Below, one piece after another: positions 27,920 to 36,515 of a stretch of DNA of 64,000 nt. This stretch comes from Calothrix sp. C42_A2020_038 (GTDB lineage: Bacteria; Cyanobacteriota; Cyanobacteriia; Cyanobacteriales; Nostocaceae), in contig JACYLQ010000019.1 in assembly GCA_015272395.1 (NCBI GenBank), positions 1 to 64,000 of the forward strand. The letters are read 5' to 3'. Below the pieces are notes generated by a model. That model saw only the letters and a program-made list of their open reading frames with translations, did not search any database and was not told the origin of the DNA. The position numbers and the translations under genes are program-made. Every line of letters begins with the position of its first letter. Within the stretch, counting starts at the first letter, position 1.

Positions 27920-29920
27920 ATGCAGCGGGATGTACATCAAAGCGTCGATTATTTTTTGGTTTGCGGGCTTGGTAACTTGGGCCAATATTGCGTATCTGTA
28001 TTTAAGGAGTTTGGTGTTAAGGTAAATGGTATCGAGATTATCGAAAATATAAAGTGGCAAATTCCTGATTTACCTGATTTATTTGACACCCTAATTATTG
28101 GAGATTGTCGTCAACCGAAAGTACTGGAACAAGCTGATATTCGTAACTGCCGCGCGATCTTAATTGTTACTAGTGATGAGAGTGTGAATATCGCTGCTGC
28201 GTTCGCAGCTCGCACTTTAAATCCAAATATTCGTTTGGTAATTCGTTCGTCCCAAGAAAACCTTAATGATTTATTGCAGCAAAACTTAGGCAACTTTGTC
28301 GCGTTTGAAGCGACTCAACTTCCTGCTAAAAGTTTTGCAATTGCTGCTCTAGGTACTGAAACACGAGGATTTTTTACTATCGAAAACAGGTTACTAAGAG
28401 TTGTCAGAGCCAATATTAGTACTATTCATCCTTGGTTAGTAAATCGTCAAATTTGCGAACTCAATAATTCTCACCGAAGAGTTTTAACTCATATGCGTGC
28501 AGGATATCCTCAACCAAAAGCTTTTTACCAATGGGAGTTGGATGCTAAGGTTTTACATGCTGATACAGTCGCTTATATTGAAGTCACTGATAATCAAGTT
28601 GCACATTCTGCACAAGCAAATATTATAAGTCGGACAAAAATCTGGCGAAAATTAGCTGCTATGACTCAGTGGCGAAATTTGCTTGTTTCTTCAAGTCAAT
28701 GGTGGCAAGAAAGAAGCCAAACTCAGCGTGTAGCAGTATTTAGTGGTCTTTTTATTGCTAGCTTGCTTCTATGTGGAACAATACTTTATAAATTCCAATA
28801 TCCTCAAATTTCCTGGCATGATGCAATTAATGTCTCAATTGTTCTAAGTATTGGGGGTTATGATAATTTATTTGGACATTTGCAAATACCTTTTCCTGTA
28901 CCTTGGTGGTTGCATTTATTTAGTATAAGTTTGACGGTTGGTGGAACTGTGTTTGTTGGTATTCTTTATGCAATTCTGACTGAGCGTGTTCTAACTTCTA
29001 AGTTCCAATTTACTAAACGTCGTCCTGTAGTGCCGAAAGCTGACCATGTTGTATTGGTTGGAATTGGACGTGTTGGTCAACGTGTCGCGAAATTACTACA
29101 AGAACTCAAACAACCGCTTGTTGCTGTTAACGCTACACAGTTAGATTCTGAGATATTACCCGATATACCCTTGGTTATCGGTAACATTAAACAAGCACTT
29201 AATAAAGTCAATATTAATACAGCTAGAAGCATTGTTGCTGTCACGGATGATGAAGTTGCAAATTTAGAAGTTGCTTTACGAGTTTATTCTGAGAATCCGA
29301 GTGCTAATTTAGTTATCCGTACTTTTGACCCTCGGTTCAGTGAAAATATTGCACAATTATTACCTTTTGCAAGAGTTATGGGCGCCTATGCGTTATCAGC
29401 CGAAGCATTTGTAGCGGCAGCATTTGGAGAAAATATTTTGAGCTTATTTAGATTAAATGATCAAACAACATTGGTAGCAGAATATAAAATTAAAACTGAT
29501 GATACTTTAAATAACAAGTTACTTGCAGAGGTTGCTTATGGTTACGGTGTTGTGCCAATTATGTACCAAAAAGCGACAGGCGACCCCGTTAAATTTATGC
29601 CATCCGATGATATACGACTTGCTGTTGATGATAAGCTAGTAATCCTAGCGACTATCGAAGAACTGCAAAAAATTGAACATGGTATTATTGGACATAAAAA
29701 TTGGTTAGTACGAATTGAGAAAAGTGTTTCTAACGATGCCACATTTGACGGTGCGGCAATCATTAGCCGAATTTCTGGTTGTGATATGGTAACTGCAAGA
29801 ACCACTATGAGTCAATTACCACAAACTCTACAGTACCCACTTTACAAACACCAAGCACAAAGATTGGTAAACGAATTGAGTAAAGCTCAAGTTGTCGCAC
29901 GTGTTAATAAAATAAATTAG
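27920..29920 (+). CDS. RCK/TrkA-N domain ion channel protein (paralog 2)
   Basis: A 666-residue paralog of the previous gene with the same RCK-TM-pore-TM-RCK order and strong identity along its length. Rossmann motifs are CGLGNLGQ near residue 15 and VGIGRVGQ near 380. The pore segment reads DAINVSIVLSIGGYDNLFG, again lacking the classical TVGYGD but keeping a GY pair. Each copy ends with a helical segment of the type TLQYPLYKHQAQRLVNEL. The two could form heteromeric channels, or could have diverged in ligand. The gene is separated from its partner by about 450 bases of repeats, so it probably has its own promoter. Confidence 0.8.
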   Translation: MQRDVHQSVDYFLVCGLGNLGQYCVSVFKEFGVKVNGIEIIENIKWQIPDLPDLFDTLIIGDCRQPKVLEQADIRNCRAILIVTSDESVNIAAAFAARTLNPNIRLVIRSSQENLNDLLQQNLGNFVAFEATQLPAKSFAIAALGTETRGFFTIENRLLRVVRANISTIHPWLVNRQICELNNSHRRVLTHMRAGYPQPKAFYQWELDAKVLHADTVAYIEVTDNQVAHSAQANIISRTKIWRKLAAMTQWRNLLVSSSQWWQERSQTQRVAVFSGLFIASLLLCGTILYKFQYPQISWHDAINVSIVLSIGGYDNLFGHLQIPFPVPWWLHLFSISLTVGGTVFVGILYAILTERVLTSKFQFTKRRPVVPKADHVVLVGIGRVGQRVAKLLQELKQPLVAVNATQLDSEILPDIPLVIGNIKQALNKVNINTARSIVAVTDDEVANLEVALRVYSENPSANLVIRTFDPRFSENIAQLLPFARVMGAYALSAEAFVAAAFGENILSLFRLNDQTTLVAEYKIKTDDTLNNKLLAEVAYGYGVVPIMYQKATGDPVKFMPSDDIRLAVDDKLVILATIEELQKIEHGIIGHKNWLVRIEKSVSNDATFDGAAIISRISGCDMVTARTTMSQLPQTLQYPLYKHQAQRLVNELSKAQVVARVNKIN

Positions 29921-30099
29921 AGTTTGATAGGCAATTTTGCTTAAACCAGGTTTCAAAATCAGTTGAACAGGCGCCACTTATAAACCAACGCACTTCGTAT
30001 GTGTAAGATATGGTTTCTTATTGTCACGGTAGATGAGAAAATGTAAACGAAATATTACAAAGTATCTTGTTGCTACCAGCCTAAAGGAATTGAAAACAA

Positions 30100-30645
30100 A
30101 TGTGGAAAAAAATTGGATTAATTTTGCTGTTAGTTTTGAGCTTCAGCTTCAGCTCTTCGGGTGTTGCAGCTGCAGCTGGGCTGAAGAATTTTGTAGACAC
30201 GAATGACGGCTATGAGTTTTTATACCCTAACGGCTGGGTGCAAGTAAAGGTTGCTGACGGACCTGCTGTTGTATTCCATGATATTATTGAGCCTTCTGAA
30301 AATATATCAGTAGTAATTAGTCCAGTTCCAGGTGGTAAGACTTTAGCTGAACTTGGAACCCCAGGAGAAGTCGGATACAAACTCGGTAAAAACGCACTGG
30401 CACCAGAAGGTTCTGGTCGTGAAGCTGAATTAATTGATGCAGCCCAAAGAGAAATTGACGGCAAGCTTTATTATAAGTTGGAATATTTGATCAAGCTTCC
30501 CAATAATCAAAAACGCCATAACCTCGCTAATGTTGCTGTGAGTCGGGGCAAGTTATTTACCTTCAATGCTTCAGTAACAGAAAGACGTTGGTCAAGAGTC
30601 AAGCGGTTGATTGAAGATTCGATTAATTCGTTCAAAGTTTATTAG
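30100..30645 (+). CDS. CyanoP, PsbP-like photosystem II assembly protein
   Basis: A 181-residue PsbP-domain protein. A hydrophobic signal (about 5-26) ends in SSSGVAAAAG, then the mature part starts GLKNFVDTNDGYEFLYPNGW, the CyanoP hallmark. CyanoP acts on the lumenal side of thylakoids in early photosystem II assembly. In the well-studied Synechocystis protein the signal ends in a lipobox cysteine; none is visible here, so this copy is probably released by signal peptidase I as a soluble lumenal protein. The middle VVISPVPGGKTLAELGTP and the end FNASVTERRW fit the family. About 200 bases separate it from the downstream maf gene. Confidence 0.88.
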   Translation: MWKKIGLILLLVLSFSFSSSGVAAAAGLKNFVDTNDGYEFLYPNGWVQVKVADGPAVVFHDIIEPSENISVVISPVPGGKTLAELGTPGEVGYKLGKNALAPEGSGREAELIDAAQREIDGKLYYKLEYLIKLPNNQKRHNLANVAVSRGKLFTFNASVTERRWSRVKRLIEDSINSFKVY

Positions 30646-30846
30646 TTATGTAGTGGTTCGTGTCATTAATTCTGGTGGTATAAATAATGTCTTCTGGAGC
30701 AGGCATCGCAAGCCTTGCAAAATGCACTCAAAGGGGACGCCTGTTCCACAACACCCCAAAACTTATGACATGGACTACTAGTTGGGTCACGCACTTTAAG
30801 ATTTCGCTCTTAATTTTTAATTTTTAATTTTCAATCTTTAAACTTT

Positions 30847-31443
30847 ATGACTCCACAATTTGTACTTGCTTCTGCTTCCCCCGCGCGTCGGCGTTTGCTA
30901 CAGACTATTGGCATTGAACCAGTAGTCTCTGTCAGTCATTTTGATGAATCAAAAGTGCAATCGCACGACCCTGTATTATTAGTTCAAATACTCGCCCAGC
31001 GTAAAGCTGAAAGAGTGGCGCCAAAGTTTGAATCTGCTGTAGTTATGGGTTGTGATTCTGTTTTGGCTGTAAACGGTGAAATTCATGGTAAACCAGCAAC
31101 TCCAGAAGAAGCTATCTCACGTTGGCAAGAAATGCGTGGTCAAACTGGTGAACTGCTTACTGGTCATACCTTAATAGACACTTCACAAAATAAAATGATG
31201 GTCAAGTGCCAAATTACAAAAGTTTACTTTGCCAAAGCTAGTGATGATGAAATAAAAACTTACGTAGCAACAGGTGAACCATTAAACTGTGCAGGTGCCT
31301 TTGCCTTAGAAGGGAAAGGAAGCGTCTTTGTGGAAAAAATCGAAGGCTGTCACAGTAACGTTATTGGGTTAAGTTTACCTCTATTAAGGCATATGTTAGC
31401 TGATTTGGGGTATGCAGTCAGCGATTTTTGGAAAAATAACTAG
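30847..31443 (+). CDS. maf: Maf-like nucleoside triphosphate pyrophosphatase
   Basis: A 198-residue Maf protein. It begins with the diagnostic [12 protein letters not shown] (residues 7-18), has [13 protein letters not shown] and the KPATPEEA segment, and ends with the usual [14 protein letters not shown]. Maf enzymes hydrolyse non-canonical or modified nucleoside triphosphates (dTTP/UTP or m7GTP types) to monophosphates and pyrophosphate and are linked to division arrest. Which subfamily applies cannot be settled by eye. The gene stands between CyanoP on the same strand and a small protein gene on the opposite strand that converges on it with a gap of about 45 bases. Confidence 0.92.
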   Translation: MTPQFVLASASPARRRLLQTIGIEPVVSVSHFDESKVQSHDPVLLVQILAQRKAERVAPKFESAVVMGCDSVLAVNGEIHGKPATPEEAISRWQEMRGQTGELLTGHTLIDTSQNKMMVKCQITKVYFAKASDDEIKTYVATGEPLNCAGAFALEGKGSVFVEKIEGCHSNVIGLSLPLLRHMLADLGYAVSDFWKNN

Positions 31444-31486
31444 GGAGTAGGGACTATAAAAATCAACTCCTAACTCCGCTCCCCTT

Positions 31487-31792
31487 CTACTTGCCGCTGT
31501 AGTAAAATGCAATTTCTTTTTCTTTAAGCTGTGCAAAACCTGCATCTGCGAGCATTTGGTCAAGTTCAGCTTGGGGGATATGTTTGGCGCCAATTCGGAC
31601 TATGCGGGAACGCATCGTGTTAGATACCCCACTGCGTTGTCGGTTTGCTTCGAGTGCCATGACTTTGTTATACAAGTCCAATTTGGCTTCTGGAATAGGA
31701 GTTCCGTCAAAATCGATACCGCGCGCGATTGCTTCATCAATCGCATCAGCACCCTTAGTATCCTGGATTGCTTGGTTAGTTTCAGCAGACAT
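31487..31792 (-). CDS. Small conserved cyanobacterial protein (possibly DUF4090)
   Basis: A 101-residue soluble protein without membrane segment or signal. The central part GADAIDEAIARGIDFDGTPIP and LEANRQRSGVSNTMRSRIVR looks highly conserved and is, I believe, the cyanobacterial DUF4090 family, but the family number is from memory. Charged helices dominate, suggesting a partner-binding or RNA-binding adaptor. It converges with maf. No function is known to me. Confidence 0.7.
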   Translation of the reverse strand: MSAETNQAIQDTKGADAIDEAIARGIDFDGTPIPEAKLDLYNKVMALEANRQRSGVSNTMRSRIVRIGAKHIPQAELDQMLADAGFAQLKEKEIAFYYSGK

Positions 31793-32019
31793 AAGTTTTT
31801 TGTATCGTCGTTAGCTTTAAATATTATCATGTTCGGAGATACAATCTTCGCCGCTTGCCTTATATCTCACCACTCTCCCGGAGTCACGTTTCAGTGGAAG
31901 GCTTTTGGTTACTTGATCGCAGCCTAATCTTAACTCCTAAATTCTAATTTTGATCTACACACTTGCCACTAAGCTGTTTTATGGTTTAACCTCAAACCAA
32001 AGGTGTTGCGATAGGTGGT

Positions 32020-32418
32020 ATGGCTATGTCGGATCTAGATGCTCCAGATTTAGAAAATCGTTCGCTGGAGCAAGCTCTGACCAATAAAATTATTGATGGC
32101 TATTTCGATAGTTCGGAAAGTTGGTTACGCGCCATTTTACGGATGTGTTTTTTCTCGCTGACACATCTTGATGGTTTGCCTGTATTTGTTGTGGAATGTC
32201 CAAATCAAGCAGTTGCAAAACGGCTCAGTCGCAAAACTTTTCCGTTTCGCGGTATCTTATACTACTTAACTGATGACTTCAGCGCTGGTAGTCGTTCACT
32301 TTTTTGTTATCGCGGTGCAAAAGATGGTATTTGGTACTGTTTCGATACTAGAACAAGTCAATGGACAAGCTTGGCGAATTTACAGGCGCCAAGAATTCAC
32401 GGTGATTTTGGAGATTAA
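32020..32418 (+). CDS. Conserved cyanobacterial hypothetical protein
   Basis: A 132-residue protein I do not recognise. It has an N-terminal acidic helix, then a compact region with Cys, Trp and aromatic residues (MCFFSLTHLDGLPVFVVECP, then FRGILYYLTDDF and IWYCFDTRTSQW). No signal peptide is obvious. The composition and codon use are like the neighbours, so it is a real gene. An alternative start is the ATG at 32026. It is convergent with the small membrane protein gene that begins four bases beyond its stop. Confidence 0.6.
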   Translation: MAMSDLDAPDLENRSLEQALTNKIIDGYFDSSESWLRAILRMCFFSLTHLDGLPVFVVECPNQAVAKRLSRKTFPFRGILYYLTDDFSAGSRSLFCYRGAKDGIWYCFDTRTSQWTSLANLQAPRIHGDFGD

Positions 32419-32422
32419 GCAC

Positions 32423-32671
32423 TCATCTTTTTTTAGTCGCTAAACCACCAACAAAGGCACCTAAGATTGTGCCCGTCCATAAACCTGTGGTGCTGCCAGA
32501 CCATATGGCACCTGGGGTTACTGTTGCGCTGCACAATTCTCTGACACCCCAGACTTGATTTTGACATTTTTGACTGCGAAGATGCATGGAAATTTGCCAC
32601 CCTACAAAGCCAGCGAAAAAGCCTGATGTTAGAGCTAAGAAAGTGCAAATCAACACACGGTTTTTAGTCAT
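32423..32671 (-). CDS. Small two-helix membrane protein
   Basis: An 82-residue protein with two hydrophobic glycine-rich helices (about 5-27 and 55-77) and a loop with two cysteines between them. The ending GAFVGGLATKKR suggests a cytoplasmic basic tail. No family recognised. It lies tail to tail with the 32020 gene and upstream of PEP carboxylase on the reverse strand. Confidence 0.55.
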   Translation of the reverse strand: MTKNRVLICTFLALTSGFFAGFVGWQISMHLRSQKCQNQVWGVRELCSATVTPGAIWSGSTTGLWTGTILGAFVGGLATKKR

Positions 32672-32801
32672 GTTATTTGTTTCAATCTACAATCTTCTGT
32701 TAAAGGCGCCTCTGTGGTAATACATTTGTTTCGACGTCAATAAACCACATTGCGACCACCCCAAATCTCTCTTCTAGAAGCTCTTATACCTTGATATTTC
32801 T

Positions 32802-32820
32802 CCTTCCCTTTAGGGGAAGG
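32802..32820. repeat. Dispersed pyrimidine/purine hairpin
   Basis: CCTTCCC and GGGGAAGG pair across a TTTA-type loop, followed by GGGTTAGG. It is related to the elements at 17979 and 60681 and lies downstream of the PEP carboxylase gene, where it may help end transcription. Confidence 0.55.
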
Positions 32821-32921
32821 GGGTTAGGTTTAAAATTGTGGTATCAAATAATCATTTTGTACCACACAGGTGCAGAGGAGCTAGGTGCAGAGACTCCCTA
32901 CTGAACGTTATACGAGACAAT

Positions 32922-35900
32922 TTAACCTGTATTTCTCATGCCTGCCGCAATACCATTAATAGTAAGCAAGGCGCCGCGTAATAGTTCACCTTTGCTATAG
33001 CGAGAATGAATTACACCCGATGTTGCAATATTTTTAGTTTGGCGTAGACGCTTGAGCAAAGATACTTGAATAAAGCCCAATGGGACTATCGTACCATTAC
33101 GTAATTGGACAGAACGTTGGAGAACAGGGTCGTCATCAAGGAGATGTTTATGTCCTGTGATTTGCAGTACTAGGTTACGAGTCAAGTAATATTCCTTAGC
33201 TATTTGCTCGAATACTTTCTCAAATCTAGGGCGGTCATCGGGATGAGATAATTCTTGGACATAGTGATGAGCCATTAGCAGGTCTACTTTCGCCAATGTC
33301 ATTTCTGCTTTAGAAATTACCATTTTGAAGAACGGCCATTTCATATAGAAATATCGCAGCAACTTTAAGTGTTCTTCAGGTTCCTCATCCAAAAATTCTT
33401 GTAATGCAGTTCCGACTCCATACCATGAAGGTAGTAAAACCCTGGTTTGTGTCCAGCTAAATACCCAAGGAATTGCCCTTAAACTAGTTAAGTCTTTTTT
33501 ACCTGAAGGACGACGTGCGGGACGTGAACTGATTTGTAACTGGCTAATTTCTTCGATGGGGGTACATGAATGAAAAAAGTCGATAAAATCAGGTTGTTCG
33601 TAAATCAATTCGCGGTAATGTTTACGTGAACGAGTGGCTAATTCTTCCATTATCTCGTTCCAAGGTTGAATATCATCAAATCCAGTTCGTAATAAGCTAG
33701 CTTGGATAACAGCAGTTGTTATTGTTTCCAAATTATACAAAGCTAAATCGCGTAATGAGTATTTGGAGGCAAGTACCTCTCCTTGTTCTGTAATCTTAAT
33801 ACGCCCGTTTATACTGTGTCCTGGCTGTGCTAAAATAGCTTCATAAGCTGGTCCTCCTCCACGACCAACAGAACCTCCACGACCATGAAATATGCGTAAA
33901 TTTACACCATACTTCTCTGCGATTTCTTGGAGATTTTTTTGGGCTTTATGAATTTCCCAATTACTGCTCAAAAAACCTGAATCCTTGTTGCTATCTGAGT
34001 AGCCCAACATGACCTCTTGAAGGTTGGGAGTTAAAGGAGATGGAGTAGCAGGGGTTAGTCCTTCTTTGATTACCGAATATCCACCAGCCAGCAAGGCACG
34101 ATATAAGGGTAACTCAAATAACTGCTGCATGACAGCGCGCGAACGCAGCAAGTCTTCAACGGTTTCAAATAAAGGAACTACTTGGATGCTTCCAATTGCG
34201 GTTCCAGGGTCATATAGTCCTGCTTCTTTAGCGAATAGCAGTACTTCCAAAACGTCGCTAACTTCGCGACACATGCTGATGATGTAAGTTTGGCAAATAT
34301 CATAGCCAAACTCTTGTTGTAGTGAACGTACAACACGTAGGGTTTTGATGACATCGTTCGTTTTGTCAGAAAATGGTAACTCAGCAGGAATTAATGGGCG
34401 CCGAGTTTTTAATTCGCTAGTTAGCCACTCGACTCGTTCGGACTCTGATAATTCGTTATAAGGCTTTGAATGAATACCGACGTATTCGAGAATTTCGTTC
34501 AAAGCATCTGAGTGACGTGAAGATTCTTGGCGAATATCGATCTTAGTTAAGTTAAAGCCAAAAATTTCAACTTGACAAATCAGATTTTCGAGAAGTTGGG
34601 AAGTTAGACCAGTTTCGCTGAGGTTGCTTTGAATCAATCGCAGTTCAGCCAAGAAATCGTCTCCTGAGCGATATGCTGGTAACGAGTCGTCTTTAATCGT
34701 TTCGCCTGTTTGCAGTGCTAAGTTTCGTGAAAGCGTATTTTCAAGCCGCTTGAGGATGTACGATAACTTTAACCGATATGGTTCTTGGCGATACCTAAGT
34801 GCTAGTTCATCGTAAACTTCGCTCAACTGTGATTGTTCAAGCTCCAATGATTCGAGTAAATCCGGAAGAACGTCACTCCATTGCATCGAAACACTCAATA
34901 ATTCACGTAATTGCTTTACGGAGTCGATGTATTTTTTCAAAACGATATTGCGCTGGTAACAAGCTGTTTCCCATGTAATTGCGGGTGTTACTGATGGATT
35001 TCCATCCCTATCACCACCAACCCACGAGCCGAATTTACAAAAGTTTTTACTCGGTGGCTTTAACCAAGGATAGGTTATGTGTAGAGTTTGCCGAAAGCGG
35101 CGGTACAACTGGGGAATACCATCGAATAGAACTTCTTGGAAGTAATGTAGCGCATAATCCACTTCATCCAAAACCGATGGTTTAAATTGGTGTAACTCAT
35201 CGGTACGCCACCATAAACGTATCTCTTCTAGAAGTTGTGCCCGTAATTCCTCAGCTTCCCACACTTGACAATTCGCGGCGCCACCCAAACGCTTTTCGAG
35301 CGCGTCAACTTCTTGTAATAACTGTACAACTCGGCGCTGTTTACCACGAATTGTATGACGAACAATTTCTGTAGGGTGCGCTGTGAACACTAACTGCACA
35401 TCCAACTGTGCTATTAATCTTTGAATCTGCTGTGGCGGTACATTGAGCTTGAATAATTGAGGGAAAAGCGCGGCTAAAGTACCCTTCTGTCTTGATGCAG
35501 AAGAGTGGCGCCAGCTTTTTGTGAGTAAATCAGCACCGAGTCCACTATTAACAGGAAGTCCCTCTTTATCTTCATGATGGATGGTAGGTAGGGTTTCTTC
35601 AACTGTCGGTGCTGGTTCCACCTCATACCTCATCATCTGCTGCCTTTGCTCGTAGTCCTGCTCGATGATGTTAATTAGTTGAAAGTACAGCGCAAATGCC
35701 CGTGCTGCACGAATCGCTTCGTTAATGTTAAGTTGCTCAATCAACTTAAAAACAGAGGAAGCTTGGTCTTTAGTTGCTTGTCCTTCTGGAGAACACAAAT
35801 CGCGTAACTGTCGCAATAAATCCACCATATCCTGACCGCACTCTTGACGCAGCACGGTTTCCCATAACTCCTCCATAACTTGGAGACGATGGCGCAAAAA

Positions 35901-35960
35901 TAAATCGGATGCAGGGTAGTTATTCGCAGCCTGAGTGTAAGAGTATAAAAGGGAACTCAT
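32922..35960 (-). CDS. ppc: Phosphoenolpyruvate carboxylase
   Basis: About 1012 residues when started at the ATG at 35960, which has GAGGAT just before it; the open frame extends to 36038 but the extra residues do not look like PEPC. The family hallmarks are present: [13 protein letters not shown] with the catalytic histidine, [37 protein letters not shown] and the C-terminal [10 protein letters not shown]. The enzyme adds bicarbonate to phosphoenolpyruvate to give oxaloacetate, feeding the incomplete TCA cycle and nitrogen assimilation. The cyanobacterial insert between the first 130 and 180 residues is low complexity. A small membrane protein gene lies upstream on the same strand. Confidence 0.96.
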   Translation of the reverse strand: MSSLLYSYTQAANNYPASDLFLRHRLQVMEELWETVLRQECGQDMVDLLRQLRDLCSPEGQATKDQASSVFKLIEQLNINEAIRAARAFALYFQLINIIEQDYEQRQQMMRYEVEPAPTVEETLPTIHHEDKEGLPVNSGLGADLLTKSWRHSSASRQKGTLAALFPQLFKLNVPPQQIQRLIAQLDVQLVFTAHPTEIVRHTIRGKQRRVVQLLQEVDALEKRLGGAANCQVWEAEELRAQLLEEIRLWWRTDELHQFKPSVLDEVDYALHYFQEVLFDGIPQLYRRFRQTLHITYPWLKPPSKNFCKFGSWVGGDRDGNPSVTPAITWETACYQRNIVLKKYIDSVKQLRELLSVSMQWSDVLPDLLESLELEQSQLSEVYDELALRYRQEPYRLKLSYILKRLENTLSRNLALQTGETIKDDSLPAYRSGDDFLAELRLIQSNLSETGLTSQLLENLICQVEIFGFNLTKIDIRQESSRHSDALNEILEYVGIHSKPYNELSESERVEWLTSELKTRRPLIPAELPFSDKTNDVIKTLRVVRSLQQEFGYDICQTYIISMCREVSDVLEVLLFAKEAGLYDPGTAIGSIQVVPLFETVEDLLRSRAVMQQLFELPLYRALLAGGYSVIKEGLTPATPSPLTPNLQEVMLGYSDSNKDSGFLSSNWEIHKAQKNLQEIAEKYGVNLRIFHGRGGSVGRGGGPAYEAILAQPGHSINGRIKITEQGEVLASKYSLRDLALYNLETITTAVIQASLLRTGFDDIQPWNEIMEELATRSRKHYRELIYEQPDFIDFFHSCTPIEEISQLQISSRPARRPSGKKDLTSLRAIPWVFSWTQTRVLLPSWYGVGTALQEFLDEEPEEHLKLLRYFYMKWPFFKMVISKAEMTLAKVDLLMAHHYVQELSHPDDRPRFEKVFEQIAKEYYLTRNLVLQITGHKHLLDDDPVLQRSVQLRNGTIVPLGFIQVSLLKRLRQTKNIATSGVIHSRYSKGELLRGALLTINGIAAGMRNTG

Positions 35961-36079
35961 ATCCTCTGTTGTTGTAGAGCCGATGATTTTATTAATTATT
36001 AGATACTTACAAAAATATCGGTAGGGAAAGTACCGCAAACTTTTGGAAATAAATTGTATTGTTTTTAACTCAATTTTAG

Positions 36080-36313
36080 TTAATCTTGGTCTTGGTTATT
36101 TTGATCAGGAAAATCAAGAATGGGCAAGCGCTCACCTCGTAGCAACTCCTCACTAGCTTGTCCAATCGCACTCAAAGCTTCAGTCGTGGTTTTTTGTGCT
36201 AAAACCAGCATCAAGACAGAAACTGTGCCAACTTGGAGGAGGATAGATTGAGGAATGGTAAATAAACCGAGGTTTAACCCGTGGGTATAGGATTTTGAGT
36301 TAGTTGAGGACAT
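36080..36313 (-). CDS. Small single-helix membrane protein
   Basis: A 77-residue protein with one hydrophobic segment (about 18-40, [19 protein letters not shown]) and an acidic tail ending DQNNQDQD. I do not recognise it; similar short proteins are common upstream of unrelated genes in cyanobacteria. It lies 120 bases upstream of ppc on the same strand and its start is about 200 bases from the divergent DUF1574 gene. Confidence 0.5.
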   Translation of the reverse strand: MSSTNSKSYTHGLNLGLFTIPQSILLQVGTVSVLMLVLAQKTTTEALSAIGQASEELLRGERLPILDFPDQNNQDQD

Positions 36314-36515
36314 TGTATTTTTTGAGTTGTTGTAGGATAAGTGGGAAAAAACGTAAAGTATTAGCTATTGGCGGTTTCAGGCTTTTGAAAAACCTTCCTT
36401 TACGAATTATGCAAGCTAACAGGGTGACAAAATGTAAAACAAAACTCCATGATGTAATAATTCTATCGTTCAAGGTTCCGCTCTTCCCATTTCCCATTCC
36501 CAATTTCGGATTTTC

